Both the position numbers and the translations under genes were made by a program. A stretch of 64,000 bases of DNA from Panaeolus papilionaceus (Eukaryota > Basidiomycota > Agaricomycetes > Agaricales), in NCBI GenBank assembly GCA_015501605.1, contig JADNRZ010000008.1, positions 434,001 to 498,000 of the forward strand, in the 5' to 3' direction. The notes under the pieces were generated by a model, which had not been told where the DNA came from, did not search any database, and was given only the letters and a program-made list of their open reading frames with translations. Below are positions 1-12,744 of this stretch, in pieces. Every line of letters begins with the position of its first letter. Position 1 is the first letter of the stretch.

Positions 1-1498
1 TTCATGTGTGCTACGATGGCACGTCGCTTCGCAGAGGACGAGTACCTGAACATGCCCAATGCATCGCTGATGGTGTCCGCCGCTGATGGAACCGTCTTAG
101 GATGTCTTGCAAGCACCGTTCTTGCGAGCTATTTGGCCGAGCGTGGTCGAGTGAGCGAGGCTTGGAAGCTGATTGGCCATGGTATCCGCAATGCAGAGGC
201 TGTTGGTATGCATCGCGATCCAGAATGGAAGTTGTGGCAAATGATGTCGGCCGACGAGAAGGTCTTGCGACGCAAGGCTTGGTGGGCGTTGTTCATCTTT
301 GACAAGTAGGGCTGAGGCTTTCGTTTTTCGATAGAGAAAAGCCAACTGACGCTTGTTCCCTAAAATATAGAACCATGTCGTATGCTCTTGGTCGTCCACA
401 GGTTATCCAGGGTGCCAATCACGACGTTGCATACCCTATACCATTGAACGAAGATGGAAGCATTGACCGATTCAGCATGGGACAATATCATCTCATTAGG
501 CTTGCAGAAGTGATCACGGAAGCACTTGCCAAAGTGAGGCTTTTTCATTCACAGCCACGCATCGTATTCTGGTAATAATGCTCTCTCAGTGCTTCAACGT
601 TGAATACCCGGAAAGCTACGTCTTCCTCGAAATGGATCAAAAGCTCGACCAATGGGCTGCCAAGCTCCCGGTGGAGTATCAGCTCGATTATTCACCTTCC
701 CAGGATGTTCCATCAGTCAACAACAAGGCGCTCTATTATCAGCGGTATATCATGCACAGCTGGTATTTAATAGGGCGTCTGAAGCTACACATCGCTGCCA
801 CTACGGCATCCTCCGAACGAACATCAGCATCTATGAAGGAAACTCTGCGTCGATGCGTGCTAATATGCATGCGCGTCGTCCGGTTCCAAGTAAAAGCCTA
901 CAACACGTCGATGTATCGCAGCGATGGAACGATCACGGACGGCTATCCGGGAAACTGCTGGCTTTTCGAAGGATGTTTCTCGTTGTTTGAAGCTTCTGTG
1001 GCGCTGATCACTTCGGTAGCTCAGCTCTCGTGGAAGGAGAAGCTAGAAGAGGCAACGGAGTTGGTTCGTGCAGCATTAGGGGTATTTGACTGCATTCGAC
1101 AACGGGAACATGGGAAAACTGCAGACGTCGCGGTTCGAGCGATTGAGGTTATCACGATGATTAATGCTCAGTATTGCGCGGAATCTCGAAGACGAAGGGT
1201 GGATCTATCACAACAACAAAGACAAGGACAGCTTTTACAGCAGGACCATTATCAACACAATCATTCTCAATCGCTTCCCAAGATCAAAACCGAGCCGGAC
1301 ATGCTTTCGATGGGTTTGACTTCGAGAATGGGGGATATAAATATATTCTCGACCGCATTTTCTCCAGGTACTCAGTTCATGCTAAGTAGCGTGAGGGACC
1401 ACTCATTGGCCCACATGCTGCCAAGTTTCCCTTGTACAATTGACATGGACGGTGACGGGACACACGGTGACGATATTCGCATGGCAGAGTGCCAATAA
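1..1498 (+). CDS. Fungal-specific transcription factor, C-terminal part (5' truncated by window)
   Basis: Three exons are visible: <1..305, 371..533 and 590..1498. They join in phase to 458 residues, and the reading frame is already open at base 1, so the N-terminus lies outside the window. The first exon carries the fungal_trans middle homology region: a helical segment with ASYLAERGRVSEAWKLIGHG, then AEAVGMHRDP, then RRKAWWALFIFDK, continuing as TMSYALGRPQ across intron 1. This is typical of Zn2Cys6 (Gal4-type) regulators. The zinc cluster itself would lie upstream and is not seen. The last exon ends in a low-complexity Gln/His-rich tail (about residues 370-400), a common activation-region type. 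The target pathway cannot be inferred. It lies upstream of an ankyrin gene on the same strand. Confidence 0.85.
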
Positions 1499-2023
1499 CT
1501 TGAAGAAAGATGGGTCGGATATTGAACGGTCGGTTTTAATTGCATCAAATAGGTGTATGTATTATATATGTATGAGAACAAGTTAATATTATTATGATGT
1601 ATGTACAAGAAAGAAAGAAAGGAGGAATAAATGTTTTTTATAGTCAAAAATGAGCGAAATGTACGGAGGATATGATTTGTTTCTTAATTTGGAAAGATCG
1701 CTGTAGCGACCTTCTGACCCCGAGATCCACAATTGTCCAGCGTCTCTGTCTCTTTCCCTTAGTCCACCATCATCCCCACCTTTTATTATTACTCTCCACT
1801 TCATTTCCTCATAGCTCATCGTCGTCAATGACGACCTTATCATCATTGTTTTGACCATACTTTTTACCTGAGCGCACTTTCAAATCAAATCATTGCCACT
1901 TGGGGGAGTAGGTCTGAGCCTACCCCAACAATAACCCGAGATTGCAGCGTTTCTCCTGGCGATTAGTTTTCTCTTCTATCGTGCTTTCATTCCTTCCTAC
2001 AACCCTCTGAGGGTTATCCCACA
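1499..2023. other. Intergenic spacer, transcription factor to ankyrin gene
   Basis: This spacer of about 525 bases holds the 3' flank of the transcription factor gene (an AT-rich tract around 1540-1660 with several ATG/TAT runs) and the likely promoter and 5' UTR of the ankyrin gene. There is a CT-rich stretch around 1740-1850. No gene or structured RNA was recognised. Confidence 0.5.
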
Positions 2024-5000
2024 ATGCCTGTCCCATTGAGGAGCTACCATAGACCAGAGGCGAAATACAATGTCACCACAGAATGTCTGTCAAATGTCGT
2101 CCATTGTCGTTTTGAAACAGTACTCATCATACTTTCTCTTTTTTTCGTACTCTAGTTACGAGTCTTGGTCTTCATTCAGCTGCTGCTACAGGGAACGTAG
2201 GCTTAGTGGAATACGCTTTGGAGCATGGCCAGCCCGTTAACTCGGTTCTGGATGGCGTCCTTCCTCTCCACGCAGCGTGTGCAGGTGGAAATGTACAGGT
2301 GGTCAAGGTACTCATTGACCATGGGGCAGATGTGAATGCACCTCGGTATGTTTCGACCCTACCCCAGAATGTTTTTACCCTAAAGTTTTCTTACCGTTCC
2401 GCAGGCTTCCCAGAAAGTATTCAAATGACCGAAATCGGGATACGTCCGCACCCATAGTCGGCACGTCAGGGTCAACGCCCCTCCATTTTGCTGCTGCCAA
2501 TGGTAACAAAGACGTGGTTACCCTGCTTCTTCTTCATGGTGCGCACCCAGATCGAGCGGATAAGCATGGGGTCACTCCAGAAATGTTAGCACAGCAATCG
2601 GGCTGGCTAGAGTGTGCGCAGGTTTTGAGGGAATGGTCTATAAACAAGGACCGAGACCTGCGTGAAAGAGAGGGTCCCGAACAGGGTGTTTCCAAGATGG
2701 ACTACCCGGTAGCGAGTACATCATCGCCTCCACAGCGTCGCAGACTACACGTCAAGCAATCCATAGACACCGCACTCAATATGCTCAAGTCCTCAGATTC
2801 ATATTCCAAGTCTTATAATCCACACCAAACCCCACCGACATCGCCTATGAGACCTTTTGGAGAATACACTTTTCACCCCCAAGACGAATATCACAATTCT
2901 CCCATCGACCCTGGACTCCGCCGCCCTTCGCTTCCCCACATTCTCCAGCCACCAGAGCCTCGATATCGCCAAGGCTCATCTTCAGCAACCTCAACCCCTG
3001 ATTATGGCAAACAAGAGCGACCTAGATCGGCAGGCAATGGCGCTGATCGCACTGATCAACCCACAGATGGAGAAATTGTATATCCTGTCTATGGTCGAGG
3101 GGGATCAGCCCGTAGATTAGGGAGCAAACTTTCTTTGATGAACCTCTTCAAGAAGGGCCAGTCGCAGTCTGGGCAACAAGACACATCAGACCATAACATT
3201 AACTACGCTGAAACCCTTTCGTCAAGTCCAGCCCGTTCGTCACCGTTCCACGGTTCAACTGTCACCCTTCCTACGCCTATAGCTCAATATAACTCAGGCT
3301 CAACTGTCGATTTGAACGATAACCCACCATCGTCCTGTCCTGTGATACGGTCAGGTTTTCGGTTCCACCGTGGTAGTGACGCCTCAACACGCGGTGGTAT
3401 GACGTCGCAACCGTCAACACCAAATACATCGTTCCTCCAACGCAAGCCTTCTGGAACTCTCCACTCCCCAAAGCGTGCCAACGTACCACTTGCAGTCGAC
3501 CTTCACAATGCATTAGCCAATCAACAGCGCAGTGGTTCCCGAGTTGATATTCAATCAAACAATGACGATGATGATGCCCGCGCCAAACCACCCAGCCCTC
3601 TGGCAAGAGTAAATCCCAACTTTTCTAGGGAACATGGGCGCCACCGTTCCTCATCTTCGGGTATCCCTCCACTTATTTGGGATTCCAATGCAATGCAAGG
3701 ACAAGACAATGTTAATTTATCCACACCAGAAATAGAGAGCGGCAAACCGAGTCCTTCCCAGAGACCCGGGATACTGAGGGCACATAACCGTACACCGTCC
3801 TCGGGCCAAGGGTCGTCTGGCAATTCCAGAACACTGCGCTTTGACCACACCACATCTAGCCCGCCTACCAATGGAGGGAGATCTCGAGACAGTCCGCGGT
3901 CTATCCCAGCACCATTGAAATCATTTGGCAGTAGCGGCTCTCTCAGGAAGGCGATTATCAAAAGCGATACCACGGGATCACCCCGACCCCCTCCTCTTGC
4001 CGAAGATTCCATACTCAATGAGGGCGCAGTGGACGGCGATGGCGAAGAGGATAATTATGGACAGCCACTGAGTCCCAAGGAAGTTACCAGCCCAAGCAGT
4101 GGCACACTTCTTTTGCAAAGGCAACGAGGCTTATCATTTGCGTCCTCCTCGGAGTCTTCTTTATCCCCCATTTTAACCAATCAGAATCTCCCACAGACGA
4201 CGCCCATCAACAACTCGGACTTTCCATTTAGCATAAGCCATCCACCCACCTCCGCCACCGTTGAAGGTGAACTAGAGGCAGTTTCAAGTCCTCGCCTCCT
4301 GAACGTTCCATTTTTAGATTCACGGAATCGCGGTGACTCCTTAAGCAGTCAGAGTACCAATGACAGTCGCGGTCTGACCATGATGAGTGGGAGCACAACG
4401 AGCGGGAGCGCCAGCAGCCCATCTATTTCCACGCCAGCACTGCCCAATCCTATCCTTCTTTCGACAGATCCTGACAAGCATCTATCTGCCAACTACGAGG
4501 ACATCCTTCTGCGACCTGTGGACGTCAGAAACTGGAGTCCCAGTTCAGTCAGTGACCGGCGTTCTCGGTCCCCCTTGGATATCGATATCACGTCGATCTC
4601 GTCTCATGCTCAAGCAGAAGCGTTGGTTGAACGTGCACGTCAGGAAGTCTTGGATGTTGCCGGAACCCAAGAACTAAACCAAGTCGCGAACACAGGTCGT
4701 ACACCTCTATCCGCTCGTTTAGCTGCCTACGGCGAGAGCCTGGCCCTCGAAAGAAAATTGAGGGAGCAAGATTTATCAGAAGAAGCTTCTTCAGCTAGAC
4801 AGGAATCGGATCCCCCCCTGGATTTAGCTCACAGTAGATCTAAACCAAGGGAAGGTGTCGAGCGTCAGCTCAGCCTAGAGGACAAAACCGCAAATACTCG
4901 ACCAAGACGTAGGCCAAAGGATCCCCGACGGCCGTCTACTGCAGAAGGAGGTGTGTATTCCTTGCCGTTTGTCCAGACCACCGTTGAACCCTACCCCTCA

Positions 5001-5489
5001 GTTACAACTGCCCGACCAATAGGGGCCTTCTTTGACGGTAATATACAACCGCCTTATCAAGCCATTCGATCGGCTTCTGTATCCACCACGTCCCCACCTG
5101 TGTTTGCTGATGATCTCCGTCGCAAACCTTCAAGAACTCTTTCCGCCAAAGCTTCCGCGACCTTCAACAGTAATTTCAACTCCGACACGAATTCTATTGA
5201 CTCGTCCGGGAATCCGGATGAAGGTCTCAGTCGAATCAGCTCACTCGATGGTGCAGACACCGATTCAACGCCGACTTTATATCGTGTTACAACATCCCCC
5301 AGCATGCTCAGCCGTGCCAAACAGGAGCATAAGTCGGTATCAGCGAAGAAGTTGACGCGCATGGGTTATCCAGTCACGGAGCAAGCTATGTCGAGTCGAC
5401 CAGTGCCCGCCACTCCACCATCTGTAGGAAGCAAAAGGTTTGGGGCCATTAAATCCCTCATGCAAACATTCAAAGGCAAAGCAGCTTAG
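2024..5489 (+). CDS. Ankyrin-repeat protein with long disordered Ser/Pro-rich tail
   Basis: Three exons, 2024..2084, 2156..2345 and 2405..5489, join in phase to 1111 residues. The start MPVPLRSYH was chosen because its exon meets the ankyrin exon in phase through a GTCTGT donor; the first exon is the least certain part. About residues 22-150 contain three ankyrin-like units: LHSAAATGNVGLVEYAL, LPLHAACAGGNVQVVKVLIDHGADVNAP and TPLHFAAANGNKDVVTLLLLHGA. The remaining roughly 950 residues are low-complexity Ser/Pro/Arg-rich sequence without a recognised domain. The C-terminus is basic and hydrophobic (GAIKSLMQTFKGKAA). Ankyrin repeats bind partner proteins, and the long tail looks like a phosphorylated scaffold or regulatory region. 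The specific role is unknown. It is transcribed in the same direction as PEX1 downstream but is a separate unit. Confidence 0.85.
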
Positions 5490-6123
5490 CTCGATACCCC
5501 TCTCATTCTGTTGTGTCTCCCTATGATTTGCTCGTTGTCTGTATTTGTACCATTCACCCATGTCGTCGATCCCATCCTCACACTGAACATTCTGTGTAAT
5601 TATAACCTGTCTTATGGCGAGTTAACACTGCATACATCTTTTCTTTTCCTTTTTTTGCTATCTTGTAGGCATTGTCTGTTGTTGCTACTCACATTCCATT
5701 ATTCCACTACCGTCATTATTCCTACTCTTTTTTTTCTCTGTGCTCCCTGCCTTCCTTTATCTGGTTTTCATGGTTTCCATCGATGTAAGCACTTGTACAT
5801 TATTACTATTCCGTGGTTCTCTCTCTCCTCATCTGTTGTTGTCTCGTTTACTGCTACTCATTGCAGCTTCTTGAATATCTGTTCTCTGTACACTCGGTTG
5901 CAATACATGTTACTTAAAGACTTGATAGTCTATTTATGAACCCATGACACTTGCTTTGTCCGCTGTTACACGTGAAATCGCGCTTTTGGACACGGTCTAG
6001 TTATTTCCCGAAATAATCCTTCAGCTTTCCTCCAATCATATCGCCTTCCCCGGATCGGCTAATAAGTATCATCGTAGGGATTAACGCCCTCCAAAGGTTA
6101 CACACGACTACTCACTCACCAAC
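5490..6123. other. Intergenic spacer, ankyrin gene to PEX1
   Basis: About 630 bases. The first half is T- and CT-rich (5630-5760), consistent with a fungal 3' end region. The second half should hold the PEX1 promoter. No additional gene was supported. Confidence 0.5.
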
Positions 6124-9100
6124 ATGCCCAAGAGAGCCCGTATTCACTTCGTTTCCTTACGTTCATCGCTTGTGAATCTCCCCATATCCATCTACGGACC
6201 CCTGGTAGAAAGGAGTGTCGTAGGTTTTTAGTGGTCTCCTCATCCTCCGACTCTCCTGACGAATGGAATAGAGACCGCAACATCTTGCTATACATCTAAC
6301 TCTTGTCGGCGCGTCGTCGAAAGCACCGAACAATGGACCCTTGGAAGTTTATCTTGGTTGGACCGGTATGGCATCAGCCTCTTCGTTAGCCCATTTCAAT
6401 GCCGGTCAATCGCAAGAGGATGGTGGGTTTGAGACCATAGAAATGGACCCCCAGTACGCACAAGGCCTCGGGCTGGCTATGGGCGACATTGTGTGTCGAC
6501 TTTATTTGCCCTTAAGGGAGACGTTACTGACAGACTCGTCGTATTCACCGTAAAGGTTGAAATTGGATTGTTACATGACCTACCACACGCCAAAATGATC
6601 AGCACAGAGCCATTGACATCAGACGACTGGGAGATTATTGTAAGTTAATTCTCTGTTTTGTAATGGTTGAACTTACCCCATCCTTCAGGAAATTCACGCT
6701 TCGCATGTCGAATCAACGTTATTGTCCCAAGTCCGAGTTGCTAAAGTGGGTCAGGAGATCGACGTCTGGGTTTTGGGGAGGACGAGAGTACGATTGAGAG
6801 TGAGTGAGTAAATCAATCGTTATTCAGTTATATTCGATCTAATTCTACCTCACTCAAAGCCAGTGTCGATCCACCCGCGAAAAATAATGCCCTGCTTTTG
6901 ACTACCAATACTGAGGTCAGCATTGCTCCCAAATTACACAAGGCAAAAAAAGCAAAGGATGCCTCTCAACCAGTCGCAAAACAATTAAATGGCTCGGGAA
7001 AGCTCTCAGCGAAGGAGGAACGAGAAACCTCTTCTACTAGTACGACGACGACGACTCAAATGCTACGCATTCTACCAACTCGTCTCTTTCCATCCTGGGG
7101 CTATTCAAGTTATGATGGAACGGAGCTACTCGCAGGAGTCTCAGCAAGGACTCTAGCGGGGCTTATGGAGACTGAACATTACTTACTCGATCTCACAAAA
7201 CCTAGATTTTACCCCGGTCACTTCCATCGTCTATCTCCACCGCTAGACCCTTCGCCCTCTATAAACCCCGCCCCTGCCCCCGAAACAACAACGCGTGTTC
7301 TCAATCCTGGTTCATCGAAGGAGTCGACGGAACCGGCGTCTGGCCAACCTTCAGCAGACGAGATATATGTTGGATTGTTCCACGACGTCCCTCATAACCA
7401 TATTGTATTTTCCGCACTGCCAGAGGGCGTAGAAGATTGGGACTTGGTGCTGTAAGTCGTCCTATTTGCTTTAACTACCCTTCCACAACTGACAATGTAA
7501 ACCAGAGTTAACGTAGACAAGTCAAACGCGTCTATGATTGTTGAGAAGCCCAGTACTATCGTCAATGGCATCTCTAGGTAGGCGATTAAGTCGACCTCTT
7601 ATTTAAGGTTAACACCATCTGGTCAGGGAGCCATTAAGTGCTGAATTTTTGGCCGGCGTAGACGATATTTTAGACCGTTGTACACGTTTCTGCATCAATG
7701 AATTTACCCTCCACTCCCAGACAAAGTCTGTCCAAGGCCGTATGTGCACCTCTTTGCATTTTTCATGACGTTCGAAGCTGATTTCCCCCTCAGTATCTGG
7801 ATTACTTGTCACAGGAAGATCGGGTGCAGGTAAAACGTCCATCGTCCGAACAGTCTCCAAGACACTCCAAGCTGACACTAGGACACTTACTTGTAAGTTT
7901 CACGAACCCTGAATATCAATATGCGCACTCATGCCTTCAGATGTGCAATACATCGACGCGTCAAAGTTTGCGGAGCAGCCAGTGTTGTCGGTCAAAGCTC
8001 AATTTAACTATTGGTTTGATAAGTGTTCTTGGCACAAACCCAGTTTGCTCGTAATCGATAATTTGGATAAACTTCTCTGTGCTGAAGTCGAGGTATGGAC
8101 ACACAAAGATAACCCCAATTATATGGCGAATGTGAATGACTTACCTTTGGACCATTAGCATGCGAACTCTTTCCGTTCCCGCCATTTGACCGAACTCTTC
8201 ATTCGGATATTTTCTTCCAACGCTCGGACAATGGCTCGGAATTCGAGAGGTGTGATGTTGATGGCGACTGCTGAATCAACGAAGTCCCTTCATTCTCTTG
8301 TCACAAGCTCGCATATCTTCAAGGAGGTTGTCCATGTTACACCACCGAACAAGGCCGCCCGTCAAGAGGTAAGTGCTTTACTACCGAGGGCTTTACCATC
8401 GATAGCATTTGATTGATCGGAATAACGCATTTTCAAGATTCTCTCAAGATTGGTTGAGATTCGATTGCAAAATGCAATAGATATTACGCAGAAATCAGAT
8501 GAACCTCTGAATTTTACGGAACTGGCTCTCTGTACAGAAGGGTATTCCGCTACGGATCTCAAAGACCTGGTCGCCCGCGCCTTCCATCAGCTCGCTGTGA
8601 GAGCGACCGCCAACTCAATCCCAGTATGGTTTCCTGATTTGGAAGATAACTTTCGATTAATACTTACAACATATTCAGATGGAATTGACCCACGCCGACT
8701 TTGCAGCTGCCCAAGTCGATTTTACCCCATTGTCATTGCGCGACGTGAAGTTGGAGAAGTCGGATGTCGCATGGTCGGATATTGGTGGTAAGTAAGACTA
8801 CCAACCTACCCAGGAGAATGCCCATCATTATATCAACACTCCTTTCAACAGGTCTGTATGAAACTCGACGTGTTCTGCGCGAAACCTTGGAATGGCCAAC
8901 GAAATACGGACCCATCTTCAAACAATCCCCTTTGCGTCTACGATCTGGGTATGGCTACAACTTTGAAGTCCAATTTTCGTGTCTAACAACACTCTCTGGC
9001 AGCCTGCTTTTATATGGGTATCCCGGCTGTGGAAAAACACTACTAGCCTCTGCAGTAGCAAAAGAATGCGGCCTCAATTTTATCAGTGTGAAGGGCCCTG

Positions 9101-10281
9101 AAATCTTGAACAAATACATCGGTGCAAGTGAGAAATCTGTTCGAGATCTGTTTGAGCGTGCAAGCGCCGCAAAACCATGTGTGTTGTTCTTCGACGAGTT
9201 TGACTCTATTGCACCCAAACGGCGAGTCCCAGCCCCTCATGTATGTTGGCTAGCTCTAACAACTGTGTTGTTTGCAGTGGCCATGATAGCACTGGAGTTA
9301 CAGATCGGGTGGTCAACCAAATGCTAACACAGATGGACGGTGCTGAAGGGCTTGATGGTGTTTATGTGCTTGCTGCCACTAGGTATGCTTATTTTTTTAG
9401 AGTATTTCTGTTAAATGTGCTAAATTCATATAGTCGACCCGACTTGATTGACTCTGCACTGTTACGCCCTGGGCGCTTGGACAAGTCCTTGCTGTGCAAC
9501 GTGCCAGACTTCGAAGAGCGGAAAGATGTACGCCCACCCCTTTCAGATATACTATTTCGCGGAAACTCTAGCTGATGTCGGCCCCAACAGATCCTCAAAG
9601 CAGTGTCAAAGAAAATCCGCCTTGCTGCCTCTGTCGACTTAGATTATGTTGCGTCAAAGACCGATGGTTTCTCTGGCGCAGATCTTCAAGCTCTGCTGTA
9701 CAATGCGCATTTAGATGCCATCCACGCCTCAATAGCAGGAGTCACCCTCGAGAGCAAGACCTCGGAAATAGATCAGTCCTCCCCAGTCCGATACACCATA
9801 ATTGGAGCATCTGGAAGCCGTAAAGGAAAGGGCAAGGAAGGGGATACAGGTAAAACTGTGATGAGTCGAGCTGAGGAGATGGCGCTGGAGAGGAGGGTAA
9901 GCGGTTATTTTATACGTTTCTGGATCTTGGTCTCATCTTCTCATCGTAGCTGCGTCAAGTTATGCACAATTCGACCGCACAACGTAGTGTTGTATCACCT
10001 GAAGGCAAAACCAAGGACGATTCGAAACCAGCTGAGAAATCACACACAGAGGTGACTCAAGAATTCATCCTCAATGCATTGAAGACAACACGACCCTCGA
10101 TATCCCACGAAGAACGACTGAGGCTCGATAGAGTGTGAGTACTTCTTCATGACATGGTTGAATTTGTCTAATCAGCTTCTTAAACGACTGTAGTTATGAA
10201 GAGTTTGTTGGCCGTCGTAGTGGAGGAATGCCTGTGCCACCCGACGCAGGTGGGGTTGGGCATCGTGTTACGCTGGGATAA
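6124..10281 (+). CDS. PEX1: Peroxin-1, AAA+ ATPase of the peroxisomal export complex
   Basis: Nineteen exons can be placed: 6124..6219, 6272..6490, 6556..6639, 6689..6803, 6860..7451, 7506..7577, 7627..7739, 7794..7892, 7941..8092, 8159..8368, 8438..8623, 8679..8787, 8852..8948, 9003..9221, 9278..9382, 9434..9527, 9591..9896, 9950..10134 and 10194..10281. They sum to 1046 residues. The N-terminal substrate/adaptor domain has [15 protein letters not shown]. The first AAA domain has Walker [10 protein letters not shown] and a degenerate Walker B, LLVIDNLD. The second has Walker A GYPGCGKT, Walker [15 protein letters not shown] and the conserved [18 protein letters not shown]. Family knowledge: Pex1 with Pex6 pulls the import receptor Pex5 out of the peroxisome membrane. 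The degenerate first Walker B is normal for Pex1. The intron at 9222-9277 appears to use a GC donor. Confidence 0.95.
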
Positions 10282-10353
10282 ATACATGTACCCTAAAATT
10301 TTGATCTGTATTGATGTTGTCTTGCGATATTGAACTATCAAATCCATACGTGA

Positions 10354-11662
10354 TCATATGCTGAAGTGGAAAGAGGGGTATATTGTATTGCTGGTGTCCA
10401 AAGGAGTCTGGCAAAGTTGTACATCACAACGAAATTCAAACCGCTTCGCACCAAGCAAATGTGCCAGAGGATCATCCAAGAACGTTTGTAAATGTGGCTG
10501 GTTTAAATTGGCGCATAATTGAAGGTAAACTTTGAACTTGACCTGGCGGAGGCAGGGAAAGCAGTTGGATGACTGTCAACAACGTCTGATAGTTGTCTCC
10601 ATTCGTCGAACGGTAGATTCGAGAAGTGCATGGGGATGCGGCCAATGGTTAACTCAAGCTCCAGGTCTTGAAGAACGCTTTGAGATTTGATGGCAGAAAG
10701 TGTATGACGGAGGGCATCAACTAGCCCTATTCATGGGGATGGGTACCTGCCCACTTGATCGATAAAGATTCGAGAGTACATTCCAACGTAGGAATGGCCC
10801 GGATAATGCTAATGATATCGACGCTAGAATTTGGGGTATTTTCTGTGATAATTGAGTCGGTCGTCAGCAAACCATAGACGGCACGGGAGCAACAGGGAGA
10901 CTTACTTTGGATCTCCAAAGTTTGTAGCTCAGGAAGGTGGTTAAAAAGGTGGGTGATATCTGTTATGTCGCTGCTCTCCAGAAGATCGACAATAACGAGT
11001 TGCTTTACACGTTGAAAAGCTTTGTCGCCATTTCTTTCCAGCTAAGCATCAGCGCCACCATTCAACACCTAACCCTCGAGACGTAATTGTCTTCAGGTTG
11101 GGAAAAGAGTGGGATATGCTATTGGAGGCCTGGTACGTTAGATTTCCTACGTCGATGGATTCCAAGTTGGGGCAGTGAGCGAGGACTGCAATCCAATCGA
11201 CGGTGATGTGCAACCCTTAAAAAACTCCTTAGATTGAATGCCAGAGGCTTGAGGTCCTGCTTGTAGGGGTCTAGCGAGTTGTCCATTTCACAATCTTCCA
11301 CGCTGAGTGTGCTAAGATGAGGACAAGAGCATATCTGCAGGATGGGGAGCCAAGTGATGTGTCGTATGGTGAGAGTTGTTAACGTTCCGAAGGTGAGGTA
11401 ATCGCGGTATCCGAAGGCGTCAGGACTGGCATTATTGTAATCAGCTATTGGAGAAGTGCTCAGCGAGAGTGCTCTGACATTTGGTGTTGGAGAATATGAA
11501 TCTTCTGCAGATCGGAACAAAAGCCCGACAGACTAGACAAAAAGATTTAATATGTGGTAGACAGTCCTTCAAATTTCCCTGAGCAAGATGATGAATGATA
11601 ATGACAATAAATTCTACAGGGAGCCTGAGTTCACTGTTGTTATTCGGCCTATGAGGAGACAT
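10354..11662 (-). pseudogene. F-box/LRR-type protein, frame-broken copy
   Basis: Read on the minus strand, 11662 starts MSPHRPNNNSELRLPVEFI followed by the F-box core SFCLVCRAFVPICRRFIFS. Leucine-rich segments follow (LTTLTIRHITWLPILQIC, PHLSTLSVEDCEMD), then DWIAVLAHCPNLESIDVG and finally CLRQVKFKVYLQLCANLN and a stop near 10354. These blocks match, in order, those of the intact copy at 18897-20513. They fall in different reading frames with no credible introns at several joins: after the F-box near 11500, near 11225, and near 10550. The block between the F-box and the first LRR segment is also shortened. I read this as a pseudogene. A gene with unusual introns is possible but would need at least three non-canonical joins. 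Confidence 0.65.
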
Positions 11663-11929
11663 TGTAGCCTTTTGATTGAATTGACACGCTTAACAGGTGG
11701 TGAGCCAGCGCTTAAGTCTCGTGGCAACAATCACTTGGTTTCCTTATGCTTGGTTCTGTTTGGCAATTGCTCCTTGCAATACCTTTTAACCTCAAGCTGT
11801 AGTGTTAACTCCATCCGAGGCCTTTTTGTTCCCGTCTCGTTGCTTGATTTTTTTTCTTTCTCCTCGACACGCCTCAATTGATAATCAAAATCTCAAGTGA
11901 CTTTGGTGCATATCATAGCACATACGCTC

Positions 11930-12335
11930 TGCCTTCTGCATTTCGTCGGATTTCTGAATTTCCTCTGGAAGTCTGGACTCTTGTAATCTCCAATATCGTC
12001 TTGCATCAAACCTACGGACCCTCCGTGCAAGTTGATCAAATGCCTAGTCCCTTTGAACCTTTCCACGATTTTCAGGTCGAAATGTGCTTCAAGCTCTCCA
12101 CTTGGCCTTGAGCGCATGCAAGGCACCATACCGGACGTGGCTCGATGCTTCATTTGTCAACTGGAGGAAGCTCGAACGGACTTTACTCCAAAATAGGACG
12201 GTAGACTTCCCTTCCCTTCGGCGAGTCTCTCTCAGAATCAACCTCCACAAAATTTTGCCCAATGATGCTACCAATAAAAATATTCGGCAGATGGCTCAAG
12301 TGTTTAAAGCCCCATTAGCGGAACGCGCGCAATAG
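11930..12335 (+). pseudogene. F-box/LRR-type protein remnant with large internal deletion
   Basis: An F-box start is visible (RRISEFPLEVWTLVISNIVLHQ, about 11940-12005). Within 100 bases it is followed, in another frame, by the C-terminal block of the same family: NWRKLERTLLQNRTVDFPSLRRVSLRINL (12145-12250). In the intact copy at 18897-20513 these two blocks are separated by about 1.2 kb of LRR coding sequence. The middle is therefore missing and the frame is broken. It lies head-to-head with the broken copy at 10354-11662, about 270 bases away. Confidence 0.6.
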
Positions 12336-12744
12336 CATTCAGATGCACATTTGGGCTATCAGTTGGCTCTCAGAAGAAATGAAACAGGTGCATAGGCGCC
12401 ACTACATCGATCTAGCTCTTACTGCAAGTTTGCTGTTTATTTCAAAGGTCGTTTCAAGCTGCTCTGCATAAACGACCACAATGTTTTTTTAAAAAAGCTT
12501 TTATTTTGACATTTGACTATTGTACTGAGCACGGTGTACGTAGTGGAAGTTCGAGCACTGGTGTACACCGATGCCTTAACTTTGCTTGTCCCTTCACCTC
12601 ATTACACACGCCAAAATCGTTTTTATGCACTCGTCGTGCTTTCTTCAGACCATCATTGGCCCTGAACTTACTTTTCCATGTTTCGTATATCTCAAAAAGC
12701 CTCTTTCTCTGTACCCACAGGAAACGTTAATGAACGCGCTCCTT

